NCBI RefSeq assembly: GCF_001307035.1
Contig: NZ_LKIU01000005.1
Span: 1,735,030-1,799,029, forward strand
Direction of reading: 5' to 3'
Origin: Arthrobacter sp. Edens01
GTDB lineage: Bacteria > Actinomycetota > Actinomycetes > Actinomycetales > Micrococcaceae
Length of the DNA: 64,000 nucleotides
This document shows positions 17,650 through 28,231 of this stretch, piece by piece. Made by a program: the position numbers and the translations under genes. A model generated the notes under the pieces. The model did no database searches, was not told where the DNA came from, and worked only from the letters and a program-made list of their open reading frames with translations. Numbering within the stretch: position 1 is the first letter of the stretch; each line of letters begins with the position of its first letter.

Positions 17650-18504
17650 TTGGTTCAACAAGTGCAAGTAGTGAGCATCAGCAGCCTGAAGGGCGGCGTC
17701 GGCAAGACCTCCGTGACGCTGGGCCTGGCATCAGCCGCTCTGGCTGCCGGCATCCCTACCCTGGTCGTGGACCTCGATCCTCATGCCGATGCGACCACCG
17801 GCCTGGCGGTCTCCCCCGGGAACAACCTGGGCATCGGCGAAATGCTGCGCAATGCCCGCAGGGCCGATTTGAAGGCCAACGTCATGCCCAGCGGCTGGGT
17901 GGAAACCGCCCTTAAGCAGCCCGGGAGTGACCCCAAGCGCCAGCCTGTGCTCGACGTCGCCATGGGATCTGCCTATTCGGGGATCTATGACCGGCCCGAT
18001 CTCGGCAAACGGGACCTGAAGCGTCTGTCCACCCTCCTGGGCCGGGTAGAAGGCTACGGACTGGTCCTGATTGACTGCCCGCCTTCGCTGAACGGACTGA
18101 CCCGCATGGCCTGGACCGCCAGTAACCGGGTGGTGCTCGTCGCGGAACCCGGGCTTTTCTCGGTAGCCGGCACCGAGCGCACCATGCGTGCACTGGACCT
18201 CTTCCGGCAGGAGTTCGCACCGAACCTGGCCCCCGCCGGCATCGTTGCCAACCGTGTGCGTCCCACATCGAACGAACACACGTTCCGCCTGGCCGAAATG
18301 AAACAGATGTTCGGTGAGCTGCTGATGGAGCCCAACATCGCCGAGCACGCCAACTGGCAGCAAATCCAGGGCGCTGCCCATTCCGTGCACCACTGGCCCG
18401 GTGATTCCGCGAAGCAGGCCGCAGCAACCTTCGATGCCCTGCTGAAGAACCTTGTACAGACCGGAAGCGTCCGCAACCGCGTGATGCGCCGCCCTGCAGG
18501 CTAA
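17650..18504 (+). CDS. ParA/MinD-like ATPase, orphan
   Basis: A 284-residue P-loop ATPase with the deviant Walker A SLKGGVGKTS near the N-terminus, DLDPHADAT as the Walker A' region and LVLIDCPPSLNGL as Walker B/switch. The C-terminal third (ANRVRPTSNEH, then WQQIQGAAHSVHHWPG) contains the family's membrane- or partner-facing helices. No parB-like partner lies nearby. Possible starts are TTG 17650, GTG 17662 and GTG 17671, all without a good ribosome site. It converges on the MerR gene and ends in a terminator. ParA-like proteins position DNA, chemoreceptors or other cargo; which cargo is unknown here. Confidence 0.85.
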   Translation: MVQQVQVVSISSLKGGVGKTSVTLGLASAALAAGIPTLVVDLDPHADATTGLAVSPGNNLGIGEMLRNARRADLKANVMPSGWVETALKQPGSDPKRQPVLDVAMGSAYSGIYDRPDLGKRDLKRLSTLLGRVEGYGLVLIDCPPSLNGLTRMAWTASNRVVLVAEPGLFSVAGTERTMRALDLFRQEFAPNLAPAGIVANRVRPTSNEHTFRLAEMKQMFGELLMEPNIAEHANWQQIQGAAHSVHHWPGDSAKQAAATFDALLKNLVQTGSVRNRVMRRPAG

Positions 18505-18517
18505 GAAGCCGCACAGC

Positions 18518-18557
18518 AAAAGGCCGCTCCCCTGAGGGAAGCGGCCTTTTGTTTTTG
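18518..18557 (+). terminator. Rho-independent terminator after the ParA-like gene
   Basis: The inverted repeat AAAAGGCCGCT (18518-18528) / AGCGGCCTTTT (18540-18550) is extended inward by CCC/GGG and followed by GTTTTTGG. The A run on the other side means that it may also serve the MerR gene converging from the right. Confidence 0.88.
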
Positions 18558-18582
18558 GTTTGGGGCTAAGTTCCGGCAGGAC

Positions 18583-19173
18583 CTAGCTGATCTTGCGTGC
18601 TGCGCGGCGGCGGCTCAGCTCGTCTTCCGGGTAGGAGTGATCGTCAGCGTGCTCACTGGGAAGCTGGGCCAGGCTGCCTTCCACTTCGCGCCAGACACGG
18701 CCGACGGCGATGCCGAAGACTCCCTGTCCGCCCTGGACAAGGTCAATCACTTCGTCTGCGGAAGTGCACTCGTACACGCTGGCGCCGTCGCTCATCAGGG
18801 TGATCTGGGCGAGGTCCTCCACACCGCGTTCCCGCAGGTGCTCCACTGCTGTGCGGATCTGCTGGAGCGAAACCCCAGTGTCCAGCAGGCGCTTGACGAC
18901 CTTCAGGACCAGGATGTCCCGGAAGCTGTAGAGGCGCTGTGTGCCTGAGCCGGAGGCACCGCGGACGGCGGGCTCAACCAGGCCGGTACGGGCCCAGTAG
19001 TCCAGCTGGCGGTAGGTGATGCCTGCAGCCTTGCAGGCGGTGGGGCCCCGGTATCCTGCGTCTTCATCCAGGACCGGCAGGTCTTCGGTGAACAGCAGTC
19101 CCTGGGCACTTGCCGGCAGTACCTTGCCGGGGGCTACGGCGCGGTGTTCGCCGGCATCGCCTTTCGGACTCAC
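18583..19173 (-). CDS. MerR-family regulator (Rv1830 type)
   Basis: A 196-residue MerR-type DNA-binding protein. The N-terminal half has the family helix-turn-helix (ACKAAGITYRQLDYWARTG) and the wing with RLYSFRDILVLKVVKRLLD; a dimer helix follows (LQQIRTAVEHLRERG), then a conserved C-terminal part and a basic end. The start is GTG 19173, four bases after a perfect AGGAGG; the frame is open further upstream but without a ribosome site. It follows the garA-ftsR-nuclease block after a 231-bp gap, the order known from M. tuberculosis (Rv1827-Rv1828-Rv1829-Rv1830). No ligand-binding residues are evident. Confidence 0.88.
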   Translation of the reverse strand: MSPKGDAGEHRAVAPGKVLPASAQGLLFTEDLPVLDEDAGYRGPTACKAAGITYRQLDYWARTGLVEPAVRGASGSGTQRLYSFRDILVLKVVKRLLDTGVSLQQIRTAVEHLRERGVEDLAQITLMSDGASVYECTSADEVIDLVQGGQGVFGIAVGRVWREVEGSLAQLPSEHADDHSYPEDELSRRRAARKIS

Positions 19174-19404
19174 TGTTCCTCCTAGTAACGGTCCCCGCGA
19201 AGTCTGTAGCCGCACGGCTACCGAAGTGGAGTGGGACTGTCAGCCTTTGGCTGGACCTGTTCCTGCCGGCAGGGATGCCAGCGTTCTCACTAGTGTGTCT
19301 CCGGTAGCCCATTGGCGCAATGGGAACTCTATGCTTCGACGTTAGATCCGCGCGCAGGCAAGGTCAAAGATGCCGCCGGTTTTTTTGAAGCGTGTCGAAA
19401 ACCG

Positions 19405-19902
19405 TCAGCGCTCAAAGTCCTCGGGTTCAACGTCCGCCAGGAACTCCCGGAACTGCCTCAGTTCCTGCTCCGCGTTCTCGGTTTCGTCTTCGTCTTCCTC
19501 GTCATCGGATTCGGTGATCCGGACTCCGGCATCTTCGAGGACAGCATCTGCGCACATAATCGGGCAGCCGGCACGCAGTGCCACTGCGATCGCGTCCGAT
19601 GCCCGCGAACCAACCCGTGCGCCGTCGTCGAACACCAGTTCGGCGTGGAAGACCGTGTCCTCCACGGACACCAGCCGGACTTCTGTAACGCGGCGGCCCA
19701 GGGCCTTGATCACGCTGACCATGAGGTCATGGGTCATCGGGCGCGGGGGAACGATTCCCTGCTGCACAAAGGCGATGGCGCTGGCCTCGGGGGCTCCGAT
19801 CCAGATGGGCAGGTGCCGCTCCCCCTCAACCTCCTTGAGGAGGACAAGGGGCTGATTGGAAGGCAGTTCGATCCGGACGCCTACAACTTCGACTTCCTGC
19901 AT
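19405..19902 (-). CDS. Bifunctional nuclease-family (DUF151) protein
   Basis: A 165-residue protein of the bifunctional nuclease/DUF151 family, starting MQEVEVVGVRIELPSN and carrying the signatures LPIWIGAPEASAIAF, RPMTHDLM and ASDAIAVALRAGCPI. The C-terminal 30 residues are very acidic (SDDEEDEDETEN). Homologues have been reported with DNase/RNase activity in plants and in Thermotoga structural work; in actinobacteria the role is not settled. It sits 5 bp after the FtsR-like gene, so it belongs to the same transcription unit. It corresponds in position and sequence to Rv1829. Confidence 0.9.
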   Translation of the reverse strand: MQEVEVVGVRIELPSNQPLVLLKEVEGERHLPIWIGAPEASAIAFVQQGIVPPRPMTHDLMVSVIKALGRRVTEVRLVSVEDTVFHAELVFDDGARVGSRASDAIAVALRAGCPIMCADAVLEDAGVRITESDDEEDEDETENAEQELRQFREFLADVEPEDFER

Positions 19903-19907
19903 TCGCT

Positions 19908-20663
19908 TCAGCTCTCCATCCGGGCTATTTGTCCGTGGACCAGGGCACTGTGCAGGCTGAGGCAGAGATCGCTGATCTCCCGCGCCGTCTCTGCGGCCCG
20001 TGCCTGCGACGCGACGTCCCGTCTGGAGGCAACGGGGGCAACCACGCGTTCCACCAGTCCGATTTCACGGTCCGCCGCGGCCCGGAACGGCCGCAGGTGC
20101 CGTGGTTCTATGCCGTGGGCTTCCAGCTGTCGGCAGGCTTTGGCGACCTTCAGGGCGTGTTCATCATACTGCTGGTCGGGGGCGGTGATAAGGCCGAAGC
20201 TGATCAGGCTGCGGACCAGCTCCACGGACGCACCGGACTCCGCGACCAGCTCACTGAAAGAAAGCAGCCGTGCCCGGGTACGCGCCGCGAGTTCCTCCGC
20301 CAGCTGTTCGGACACAGCGCGCGGAGCCAGGGTGATGCCGCCGGGAAGGGATTCGGGCCGCTCTCCCCTGTCAACGGCGTCGAGGTAGTCCTTGATGACT
20401 TTGAGCGGCAGGTACTGGTCCCGCTGCAATGCCAGGACAAAACGGAGACGCTCTACATCCTGGGACGTGTATTTCCGGTAGCCGGCCGGCGTGCGCTGCG
20501 GCGAAACAAGCCCTTTTTCCTCCAGGAACCGGATTTTCGACGCGCTGATTCCGGGAAATTCAGCGCTCAGGTCGGCAAGGACCTGCCCGATGTTGAGTAC
20601 GCGCGGGCGCGCGCGCTCGGCCGCTGAGCCGAGGGCGCGCCGCGCAGCCTCTGGTCCTGGCAT
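19908..20663 (-). CDS. ftsR: MerR-family regulator, FtsR (Rv1828) type
   Basis: A 251-residue MerR-type regulator. The DNA-binding part reads LNIGQVLADL, then SASKIRFLEEKGLVSPQRT and AGYRKYTSQDVERLRFVLALQRD; a long C-terminal region with a second helical domain follows. In Corynebacterium glutamicum the orthologue FtsR activates ftsZ, and the M. tuberculosis orthologue is Rv1828; both sit beside odhI/garA as here. The gene starts 12 bp after garA and is probably cotranscribed with it. The N-terminal 25 residues (Arg/Ala-rich, before LNIGQ) are longer than the domain needs. Target genes here are inferred from the orthologue only. Confidence 0.87.
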   Translation of the reverse strand: MPGPEAARRALGSAAERARPRVLNIGQVLADLSAEFPGISASKIRFLEEKGLVSPQRTPAGYRKYTSQDVERLRFVLALQRDQYLPLKVIKDYLDAVDRGERPESLPGGITLAPRAVSEQLAEELAARTRARLLSFSELVAESGASVELVRSLISFGLITAPDQQYDEHALKVAKACRQLEAHGIEPRHLRPFRAAADREIGLVERVVAPVASRRDVASQARAAETAREISDLCLSLHSALVHGQIARMES

Positions 20664-20675
20664 CCGCGTCCGCCT

Positions 20676-21146
20676 TTAGGCCGTGCCGGCGGCCGGGCGT
20701 GCAGCGTAGAAGGTGAGCCGGAACTTGCCAATCTGAACTTCGTTGCCGGTGCGCAGCAGCAGGTTGTCCACGCGGTCATTGTTGACGTAGGTCCCGTTCA
20801 GGCTCATGGCATCCACCACCCGGAATCCTTCGGGCGTACGGCGGAACTCCACGTGCTTGCGCGAGACCGTGACGTCGTCCAGGAAAACGTCGGCATTGGG
20901 ATGGCGTCCGGCAGTAGTCACATCCTGGTCCAGCAGGAACCGGGCTCCGGCGTTTGGTCCGGTATGTGCGATGAGCAGGGCCGAGCCGGACGGCAGTGCG
21001 GCGACGGCGGCCCGCTCGTCGGTGCTGAGCTTGGGCTCAATCGATGTGGCATCGGTGATAGGCGGAAGGCTGATCGACGTCGTGTCCTCCGCACTGAAGC
21101 CACGCTGATCATCCGCTCGTGCGGCGTTGAAGTCCTCGCCCGCCAT
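20676..21146 (-). CDS. garA: FHA-domain metabolic regulator GarA/OdhI
   Basis: A 156-residue forkhead-associated protein. The unstructured N-terminus carries the double Thr of GarA/OdhI (AEDTTSISLP, Thr22-Thr23), the site phosphorylated by PknB/PknG-type kinases in relatives. The FHA domain has GRHPNADVFLDDVTVSRKH and LNGTYVN phosphopeptide-binding loops. Unphosphorylated GarA/OdhI binds and inhibits 2-oxoglutarate dehydrogenase and adjusts glutamate enzymes. The start is ATG 21146, with GGAGG six bases upstream; the frame is open to 21206 but without support. First gene of the garA-ftsR-nuclease operon. The PASTA kinase at 3414-5501 is one possible upstream kinase. Confidence 0.92.
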   Translation of the reverse strand: MAGEDFNAARADDQRGFSAEDTTSISLPPITDATSIEPKLSTDERAAVAALPSGSALLIAHTGPNAGARFLLDQDVTTAGRHPNADVFLDDVTVSRKHVEFRRTPEGFRVVDAMSLNGTYVNNDRVDNLLLRTGNEVQIGKFRLTFYAARPAAGTA

Positions 21147-21371
21147 GTGTTTCCTCCCCAAAAAGAACCGGCCATCCCGCCGTTGCGGCGGCTGGCCTGT
21201 TTCCACTCGCTTACCGTTCGTGCCTTACCGGCTGTCTTAGCCTACCTGTTATGGGGCGTCTGCGGCACAGCAGATTCGCACACCCCTGCGCTTCCCGCTT
21301 CCCAGGTGTCCGCAAGACGCCAAATGACGTGCTGACGTGGGAGGACCCGCGCCTTCCCGGGACTTTGCATC

Positions 21372-24031
<2,660 letters not shown>

Positions 24032-24102
24032 GGCGGTGCACTCCTCGGGTCGTGTGAGCCGAAATTACCAGTTCATGCCCGGCTCCTCCATGCCTGCAGG
24101 CG

Positions 24103-25434
24103 TCACGAATCCCAGATGGGTCCGAAGGCGGGGATGCCCCGGCGTTCGAATTCGCTGACCACACGCCCGGTAACGGCCTTGTTGGAGACGATGATGACGG
24201 CGTCGGCTCCGGATGCCTTGAACGCCTCGTAGGAGAGCTCGAAAACGTCCGGTTTGCCCTGCTCGCTGGTGTTCCAGATGACGGCCTCCGGCTGGGCCTT
24301 CTCCACCTCGCTGACCAGGCCGTCGCCGTAGGTGGCACGCGGGGTCTTGGTGACCCAGACCAGCCGGGCTCCCTGGGTATCCGTGAGCAGATGGCCCAGT
24401 GCCGGGCCGATCCCGCTGCCGGTGGCGATGTAGAGCACGCGGTTGAAGAGGCGCTTGGCGTTGGCGACGCCGACGGTCGGAATGCCGCGGACCCAGACGT
24501 GCGGCGGCGGGTTTTCGATGAACTCGCTGGTCCAGCCGCCCGCGCGGGAAATGACCATCCGGTAGCCGCTGTCCCCCGCGGCCGCCGGAATGCAGGCGAA
24601 GGGGTGCCAGCCCAGCAGCGGGTGGCGGCTGATTGCCCGGGTGGTGCCGACCGGCGGTACAAACCCGTGGTCCAGCCGGACAATGATGGTGTGGTTCGAG
24701 GGGCGCTCGGTGGTGATGGGCACCTTCCGCAGGAGCAGCCAGGGCCAGAGCGCAAGCCCGGTGGAGACCACCAGCATCCAAAAAATCGGGGAAGCCAGCA
24801 GTGCCTCGCCAAAAGTGCGTTCCGGGGTCTGCAGATGGGCGAGGATCAGTGTGTTCGCCCAGCTCAGGATCAGGACGGTCCAGGTGCCGAACCGGTGCGA
24901 GGCCTCAAAGACGTCATGATGGCGGGTGCGGAAACCGGGTGCGGCGAGGGCACAAATGGTGAGCAGCACCAGACAGACCGTCACCGCGATAGCCAGGGAT
25001 GCGTCGTCGTACCCTGCCTCCCCGTCGGCCCAGGCCGGCGCCAGCTCGGACACGTAAACCACGTACCAGAGGGTTCCCGCGATGGCACCGCCCACGTGCA
25101 GGCCGCCCACGTGGTAGTACTGGGCCAGCCGCCAGCGCAGCCGGAGCGGCCAGGACGTAGGCGCCCTGGTGGCCAGGAAGGACAGCAGGTTCACCATCCA
25201 GTGCTGCCTCGGCAGGATTGAGAAGAGGATGTTGACCTGGGAAATCGCGGCGATCACCTGCAGGCTGGAGGCGTGCGGGTGCCACCAGCCGGCGGCCAGG
25301 CCCCAGCCGAAGAGTGCCGCATTGGCGATGAGCACGCCGGCGAAAAGCGCCACGTAGGTTCGAATGCGCGCGCGGCGCCGGGGAGCAGGTTCGACGGCGC
25401 CTGTGCCGGCCGCAGGGATCAGGTCTGTATTCAT
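24103..25434 (-). CDS. Membrane oxidoreductase with C-terminal ferredoxin-reductase-like domain
   Basis: A 443-residue protein that I cannot place in a named bacterial family. The N-terminal 230 residues hold about six hydrophobic helices with several His near membrane faces (YYHVGGLHVGG; HHDVFEASHRFG; ILAH), loosely like ferric-reductase heme domains, though the usual His pairs 13-14 residues apart are not clear. The C-terminal half looks like an FNR-type FAD/NAD(P) module: a substrate loop near GWHPFACIP, the flavin-like segment VISRAGGWTSEFI and the nucleotide motif LYIATGSGIGP. It resembles the C-terminal membrane-reductase part of fungal TmpL-like proteins. Start ATG 25434; GTG 25437 and TTG 25464 also fit. 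Electron donor and acceptor are unknown. Confidence 0.75.
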   Translation of the reverse strand: MNTDLIPAAGTGAVEPAPRRRARIRTYVALFAGVLIANAALFGWGLAAGWWHPHASSLQVIAAISQVNILFSILPRQHWMVNLLSFLATRAPTSWPLRLRWRLAQYYHVGGLHVGGAIAGTLWYVVYVSELAPAWADGEAGYDDASLAIAVTVCLVLLTICALAAPGFRTRHHDVFEASHRFGTWTVLILSWANTLILAHLQTPERTFGEALLASPIFWMLVVSTGLALWPWLLLRKVPITTERPSNHTIIVRLDHGFVPPVGTTRAISRHPLLGWHPFACIPAAAGDSGYRMVISRAGGWTSEFIENPPPHVWVRGIPTVGVANAKRLFNRVLYIATGSGIGPALGHLLTDTQGARLVWVTKTPRATYGDGLVSEVEKAQPEAVIWNTSEQGKPDVFELSYEAFKASGADAVIIVSNKAVTGRVVSEFERRGIPAFGPIWDS

Positions 25435-25509
25435 CACTTGCCCATAATGGTGGACACCGTCCAAAGTATTGAATTGTGACGGGGACCGCGTTGACCCGGA
25501 GCTGGCGCC

Positions 25510-25923
25510 CTAGGCCGTTCTGAGAAGTCCCCGGCTGATAATCTCGGCCCACCGGCGACGGGATTCATCCGGCTCATCCGCGGGCATTGTTGACATCAAC
25601 AGATAGATATCCGCCGGCTCCACGTCCGGCCGAAGATCGCCGGAACCCGCCCCTTGCTGCAGAAGCCGGCGCAAAGCCCCATCCATCCGCACCATCGCGT
25701 CGCTTTCCGTACTGTAGGCGCCCAGGGATCTCGCCGCTTCTTTCAGGATTTACTGTTCCGCAATTGAAGCGATGTGCTGCTCGAGCGTGGCGGCAACGAG
25801 ATCCGCCTTCGTGGGGAAATGCCGATACAGCGTACCCACGGCTACTCCGGCGGCGCGGGCTATGTCCTCCATGGGAACCCCCGGTCCCCGAGAAGTTATG
25901 AACACTCTGAAGGAGTGGTGACG
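25510..25923 (-). pseudogene. Decayed TetR-family regulator
   Basis: One frame on the minus strand reads like a TetR repressor: VFITSRGPGVPMEDIARAAG, then VAVGTLYRHFPTKADLVAATL (helix-turn-helix) and a C-terminal part ending in RRRWAEIISRGLLRTA. It is interrupted by an in-frame TAA at 25750-25752, between IAEQ and ILKEAAR, and the usual first helix is missing because an upstream TGA closes the frame at about 25921. No start codon restores a complete protein; GTG 25905 would give only 51 residues. Because both halves are in the same frame, this is a point nonsense mutation plus N-terminal loss, not a frameshift. It probably once controlled a neighbouring gene. Confidence 0.85.
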
Positions 25924-25976
25924 CGGACATCACAGGAACAGCTGTCCCACCATGGCAGCGGGCAGAGCGGGCGACC

Positions 25977-26741
25977 TTAGTCAGGGCTCATGCCGCCGGT
26001 GAGGTTCAGCACCGTGCCGTTCATGCTGGCAGCCCCGCCGCTGGCCAGGAAGACCGCGGAACGCGCGACGTCACCGAGCGTCGGGAGCGTGCCGCTGGTA
26101 GTGAGCGATTCAAGAAACCGGGTGAACTCCTCCAGCTCCATGGGAAGGTCCGCAGTGTTGCCGATCGTCTCGCGGATCCGGTGCGGACGCAGGCATACAG
26201 TCCGCACGCCTGCCGCCCCGGTCTCGGCGGCGAAGGTGCGGGTGAGCGCCTCGACGGCGGCACAGGCGGCAGAAAACCCGCCGACGCCGGCGAGGGCCAG
26301 CCTGGCCGGCGACGCAGAGAGCATCAGGATAGTTCCACCGCCCTGCGGCACCATGTATCCGGCCGCCGACCGTGCGGTGAGGAACTGGGTGCGCAGCCAG
26401 GCGGCGGCGGGAGCGACGACGTCGTCCGCGTCCATTTCCAGCAGCGGGACACCCTGGACCCTCGGGATCTCCACGGCGTTGAACATGACGTCGATCCGTC
26501 CCGCAGTATCTGCCACCGCGTTGGTATACGCGTCTACCTCCACCCGGTTGTACGCGTCCACCCGGCTGGTGTGTGCTTCCCCTCCCAGGGCACGGACCTT
26601 GTCCGCGGTGGCGTTTACCGGGCCTTCATTGTGGCCGGCAAGGAAGAGGCTCGCACCGTGACGTGCGAACTCCGCTGCCACGGCCCCTCCAATCGCTCCC
26701 CCGGCGCCGTGGATGATGACGTTCAGCTGGTCTGCCGGCAT
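25977..26741 (-). CDS. SDR-fold oxidoreductase-like protein lacking the Tyr-Lys catalytic pair
   Basis: A 254-residue Rossmann-fold protein of the short-chain dehydrogenase group, with cofactor loop HGAGGAIGGAVAAEF and the C-terminal LNLTGGMSPD end typical of classical SDRs. At the catalytic place, where these enzymes have YxxxK, it has FSAAC (in VGGFSAACAAVEALTRTF), so both Tyr and Lys are replaced; the NNAG motif is also altered to NAVE. The Ser of MLSASPARL remains. It may bind a dinucleotide without normal dehydrogenase chemistry. Start ATG 26741, with AGGAG six bases upstream. The decayed TetR gene lies just downstream. Function unknown. Confidence 0.85.
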   Translation of the reverse strand: MPADQLNVIIHGAGGAIGGAVAAEFARHGASLFLAGHNEGPVNATADKVRALGGEAHTSRVDAYNRVEVDAYTNAVADTAGRIDVMFNAVEIPRVQGVPLLEMDADDVVAPAAAWLRTQFLTARSAAGYMVPQGGGTILMLSASPARLALAGVGGFSAACAAVEALTRTFAAETGAAGVRTVCLRPHRIRETIGNTADLPMELEEFTRFLESLTTSGTLPTLGDVARSAVFLASGGAASMNGTVLNLTGGMSPD

Positions 26742-26834
26742 TCCGGGCTCCTGTCCGTGCAGGGCGAACCGGCCGGAGTTCTCCGGCCGGTTACTGAACG
26801 CTAGCAGCGCCGGCTCCCGCCGTCAGCACGCGCC

Positions 26835-26868
26835 CCGCCCGTTCCGCTGCGCGCAGCCGAACGGGCGG
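26835..26868. repeat. 34-bp hairpin with inner palindrome in a divergent promoter gap
   Basis: The perfect 10-bp inverted repeat CCGCCCGTTC / GAACGGGCGG (26835-26844 and 26859-26868) encloses a loop that itself contains the palindrome GCTGCGCGCAGC. It lies between the divergent SDR-like and hydrolase genes, about 80-110 bp from either start. There is no T tract, so it is not a normal terminator; it could be an operator or a mobile repeat of the REP kind. Confidence 0.7.
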
Positions 26869-26946
26869 CACTTTGGCGTGCCCCTGTTGGCGGCCCCGCA
26901 GCTGCGGGACAGTGGAAGGAGATCAACAGGAAGCAGGTGGTGTGCC

Positions 26947-27468
26947 GTGGAGGTTCTCTTTCTGCACGGAGCAGGCGGGTGGGCGGACGACCAACCGATT
27001 GCCGGGGAACTGCGCTCCCGGCTCCGGGTCCCGGTGGTGATGCCCCGCTTTTCTGAGGATGAAATGACTGCCGGGGCCTGGCTGGCCGGGATTGACGAGG
27101 CCATGGAACCGCTGGGGACGGAGACGGTAATCGTGGGCCACTCCTTCGGCTCTTCCATGGCACTGCTCCGCCTGGCGGCCGCGCCCCCGGAGCCGCTGCC
27201 CCGGGGGATGGTTCTGCTCGCAACCCCGTTCTGGGGGTCGGAAGGCTGGCAGGGAGAGTATGCCCTGCCAGCGGGCTTCACGCTGCCGCCGGGCCTGCCG
27301 GTGTTCCTGCATCACTGCCTCGATGACGACACAGTGCCCTTCGACCACCTCGCCCGGTTCCAAGCGCTGCTTCCCGGCGCGGTGATCCGCCGGCATGAGA
27401 CCGGCGGGCACCAGTTCCAGGAGCGGATGAACGCAGTGGCGGGCGACGTGGCTGCCCTGGGCTCCTAG
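26947..27468 (+). CDS. Small alpha/beta hydrolase (RBBP9/YdeN-like)
   Basis: A 173-residue single-domain hydrolase. It begins at VEVLFLHGAGGW (oxyanion HGAGG), has the nucleophile elbow VGHSFGSS (Ser66), an acid residue in HHCLDDDTVPFDH and the catalytic His in HETGGHQF. The length fits the compact RBBP9/YdeN serine hydrolases. The open frame extends 78 codons upstream, but that part crosses the hairpin and reads like non-coding DNA; GTG 26947 gives the normal fold start, with a purine-rich AGGAAGCAGG upstream. Its stop overlaps by 4 bp the end of the next, convergent gene. Substrate unknown. Confidence 0.82.
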   Translation: MEVLFLHGAGGWADDQPIAGELRSRLRVPVVMPRFSEDEMTAGAWLAGIDEAMEPLGTETVIVGHSFGSSMALLRLAAAPPEPLPRGMVLLATPFWGSEGWQGEYALPAGFTLPPGLPVFLHHCLDDDTVPFDHLARFQALLPGAVIRRHETGGHQFQERMNAVAGDVAALGS

Positions 27469-28025
27469 ACCCCGACGACGAACGTGAGCGCACTCCAGAT
27501 GAGAACCGTCGAGATGGTGGTCCAGATAATGATTGCCACGCCCTGCCAAAGCAGGACCCAGCGGCGGGAGGTGCCTCCTGCCACGAGGATCGACGCGGTG
27601 AACTGGGTCGGGATGGCCAGCGGGCCCAGGATGCTTGCTCCAGGGACACCGAAGCGGACAAGCCAGCGCTTGAAGCGGATGCGCCCCTTCGACTCCGGCT
27701 TAGCGGTAGGGGCCGCAACCAGCGTCGACGTGCCGCCTGCCGCGGCCGCTGCTGCCTCCGCCCGGGCGTCCACCCGGGTGGTGACAGCGGTCCGTGCCCG
27801 GGAGGTAACAAACACCACCAGCGCCACGCTGGCAAAGTTGCCGATGGCGGCCGCGACGGCCGCGAGGACGGGGTTCAGCCCGCCGACGACGCCGATCACT
27901 GCACCCGCCTCGCTCTCCAGGAACGGAACAGCGGCAGCGAGCATCAGGATGAAGGGCTGAAGGAGCTCAGGCACCTGGCCTAGAAGCTCCTGAAAGTTGT
28001 AGACGAGTTCCTGGGTGGGGTTCAT
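27465..28025 (-). CDS. Small multidrug efflux-family membrane protein
   Basis: A 186-residue inner-membrane protein with about five hydrophobic segments. The start (QPFILMLAAAVPFLESEAGAVIG), then the GNFASVALVVFV helix and the C-terminal GPLAIPTQFTASILVAGG match the Sm_multidrug_ex family as I know it. An Ala-rich, charged loop of about 50 residues splits the protein in the middle. The family name reflects an early report; the transported substrate is not established. ATG 28025 is preceded by AGGA. It overlaps by 4 bp the end of the convergent hydrolase gene. Confidence 0.75.
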   Translation of the reverse strand: MNPTQELVYNFQELLGQVPELLQPFILMLAAAVPFLESEAGAVIGVVGGLNPVLAAVAAAIGNFASVALVVFVTSRARTAVTTRVDARAEAAAAAAGGTSTLVAAPTAKPESKGRIRFKRWLVRFGVPGASILGPLAIPTQFTASILVAGGTSRRWVLLWQGVAIIIWTTISTVLIWSALTFVVGV

Positions 28026-28083
28026 CGAACTGGTTCCTAGTCTCCTTAGAGAGGGCGTGTCCCTCGGGTAGACGCCAGTAGAA

Positions 28084-28170
28084 ACTATGTTCCCGGCACG
28101 CGGTCAACCCCCTCAGGAACCGTGCCTTCACCCACCAGAGGGCCCCTTGACCCTGTTCCGGGAACATAGT
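28084..28170. repeat. 87-bp nested inverted repeat in a divergent promoter region
   Basis: The outer arms ACTATGTTCCCGG (28084-28096) and CCGGGAACATAGT (28158-28170) are perfect 13-bp inverted copies. Inside them GGTCAA (28102-28107) pairs with TTGACC (28147-28152). The right arm also contains the palindrome TGTTCC-G-GGAACA (28154-28166), and an alternative pairing GGCACG/CGTGCC exists within the left part. No duplication of target DNA is evident at the ends. It lies between the efflux-family gene and the gene at 28232. Confidence 0.75.
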
Positions 28171-28231
28171 GTCCGATGGTTCGAACGACGTACCGCCCAT
28201 CCGGGGCGGACACGGTTTGAAAGGGCCGGAC

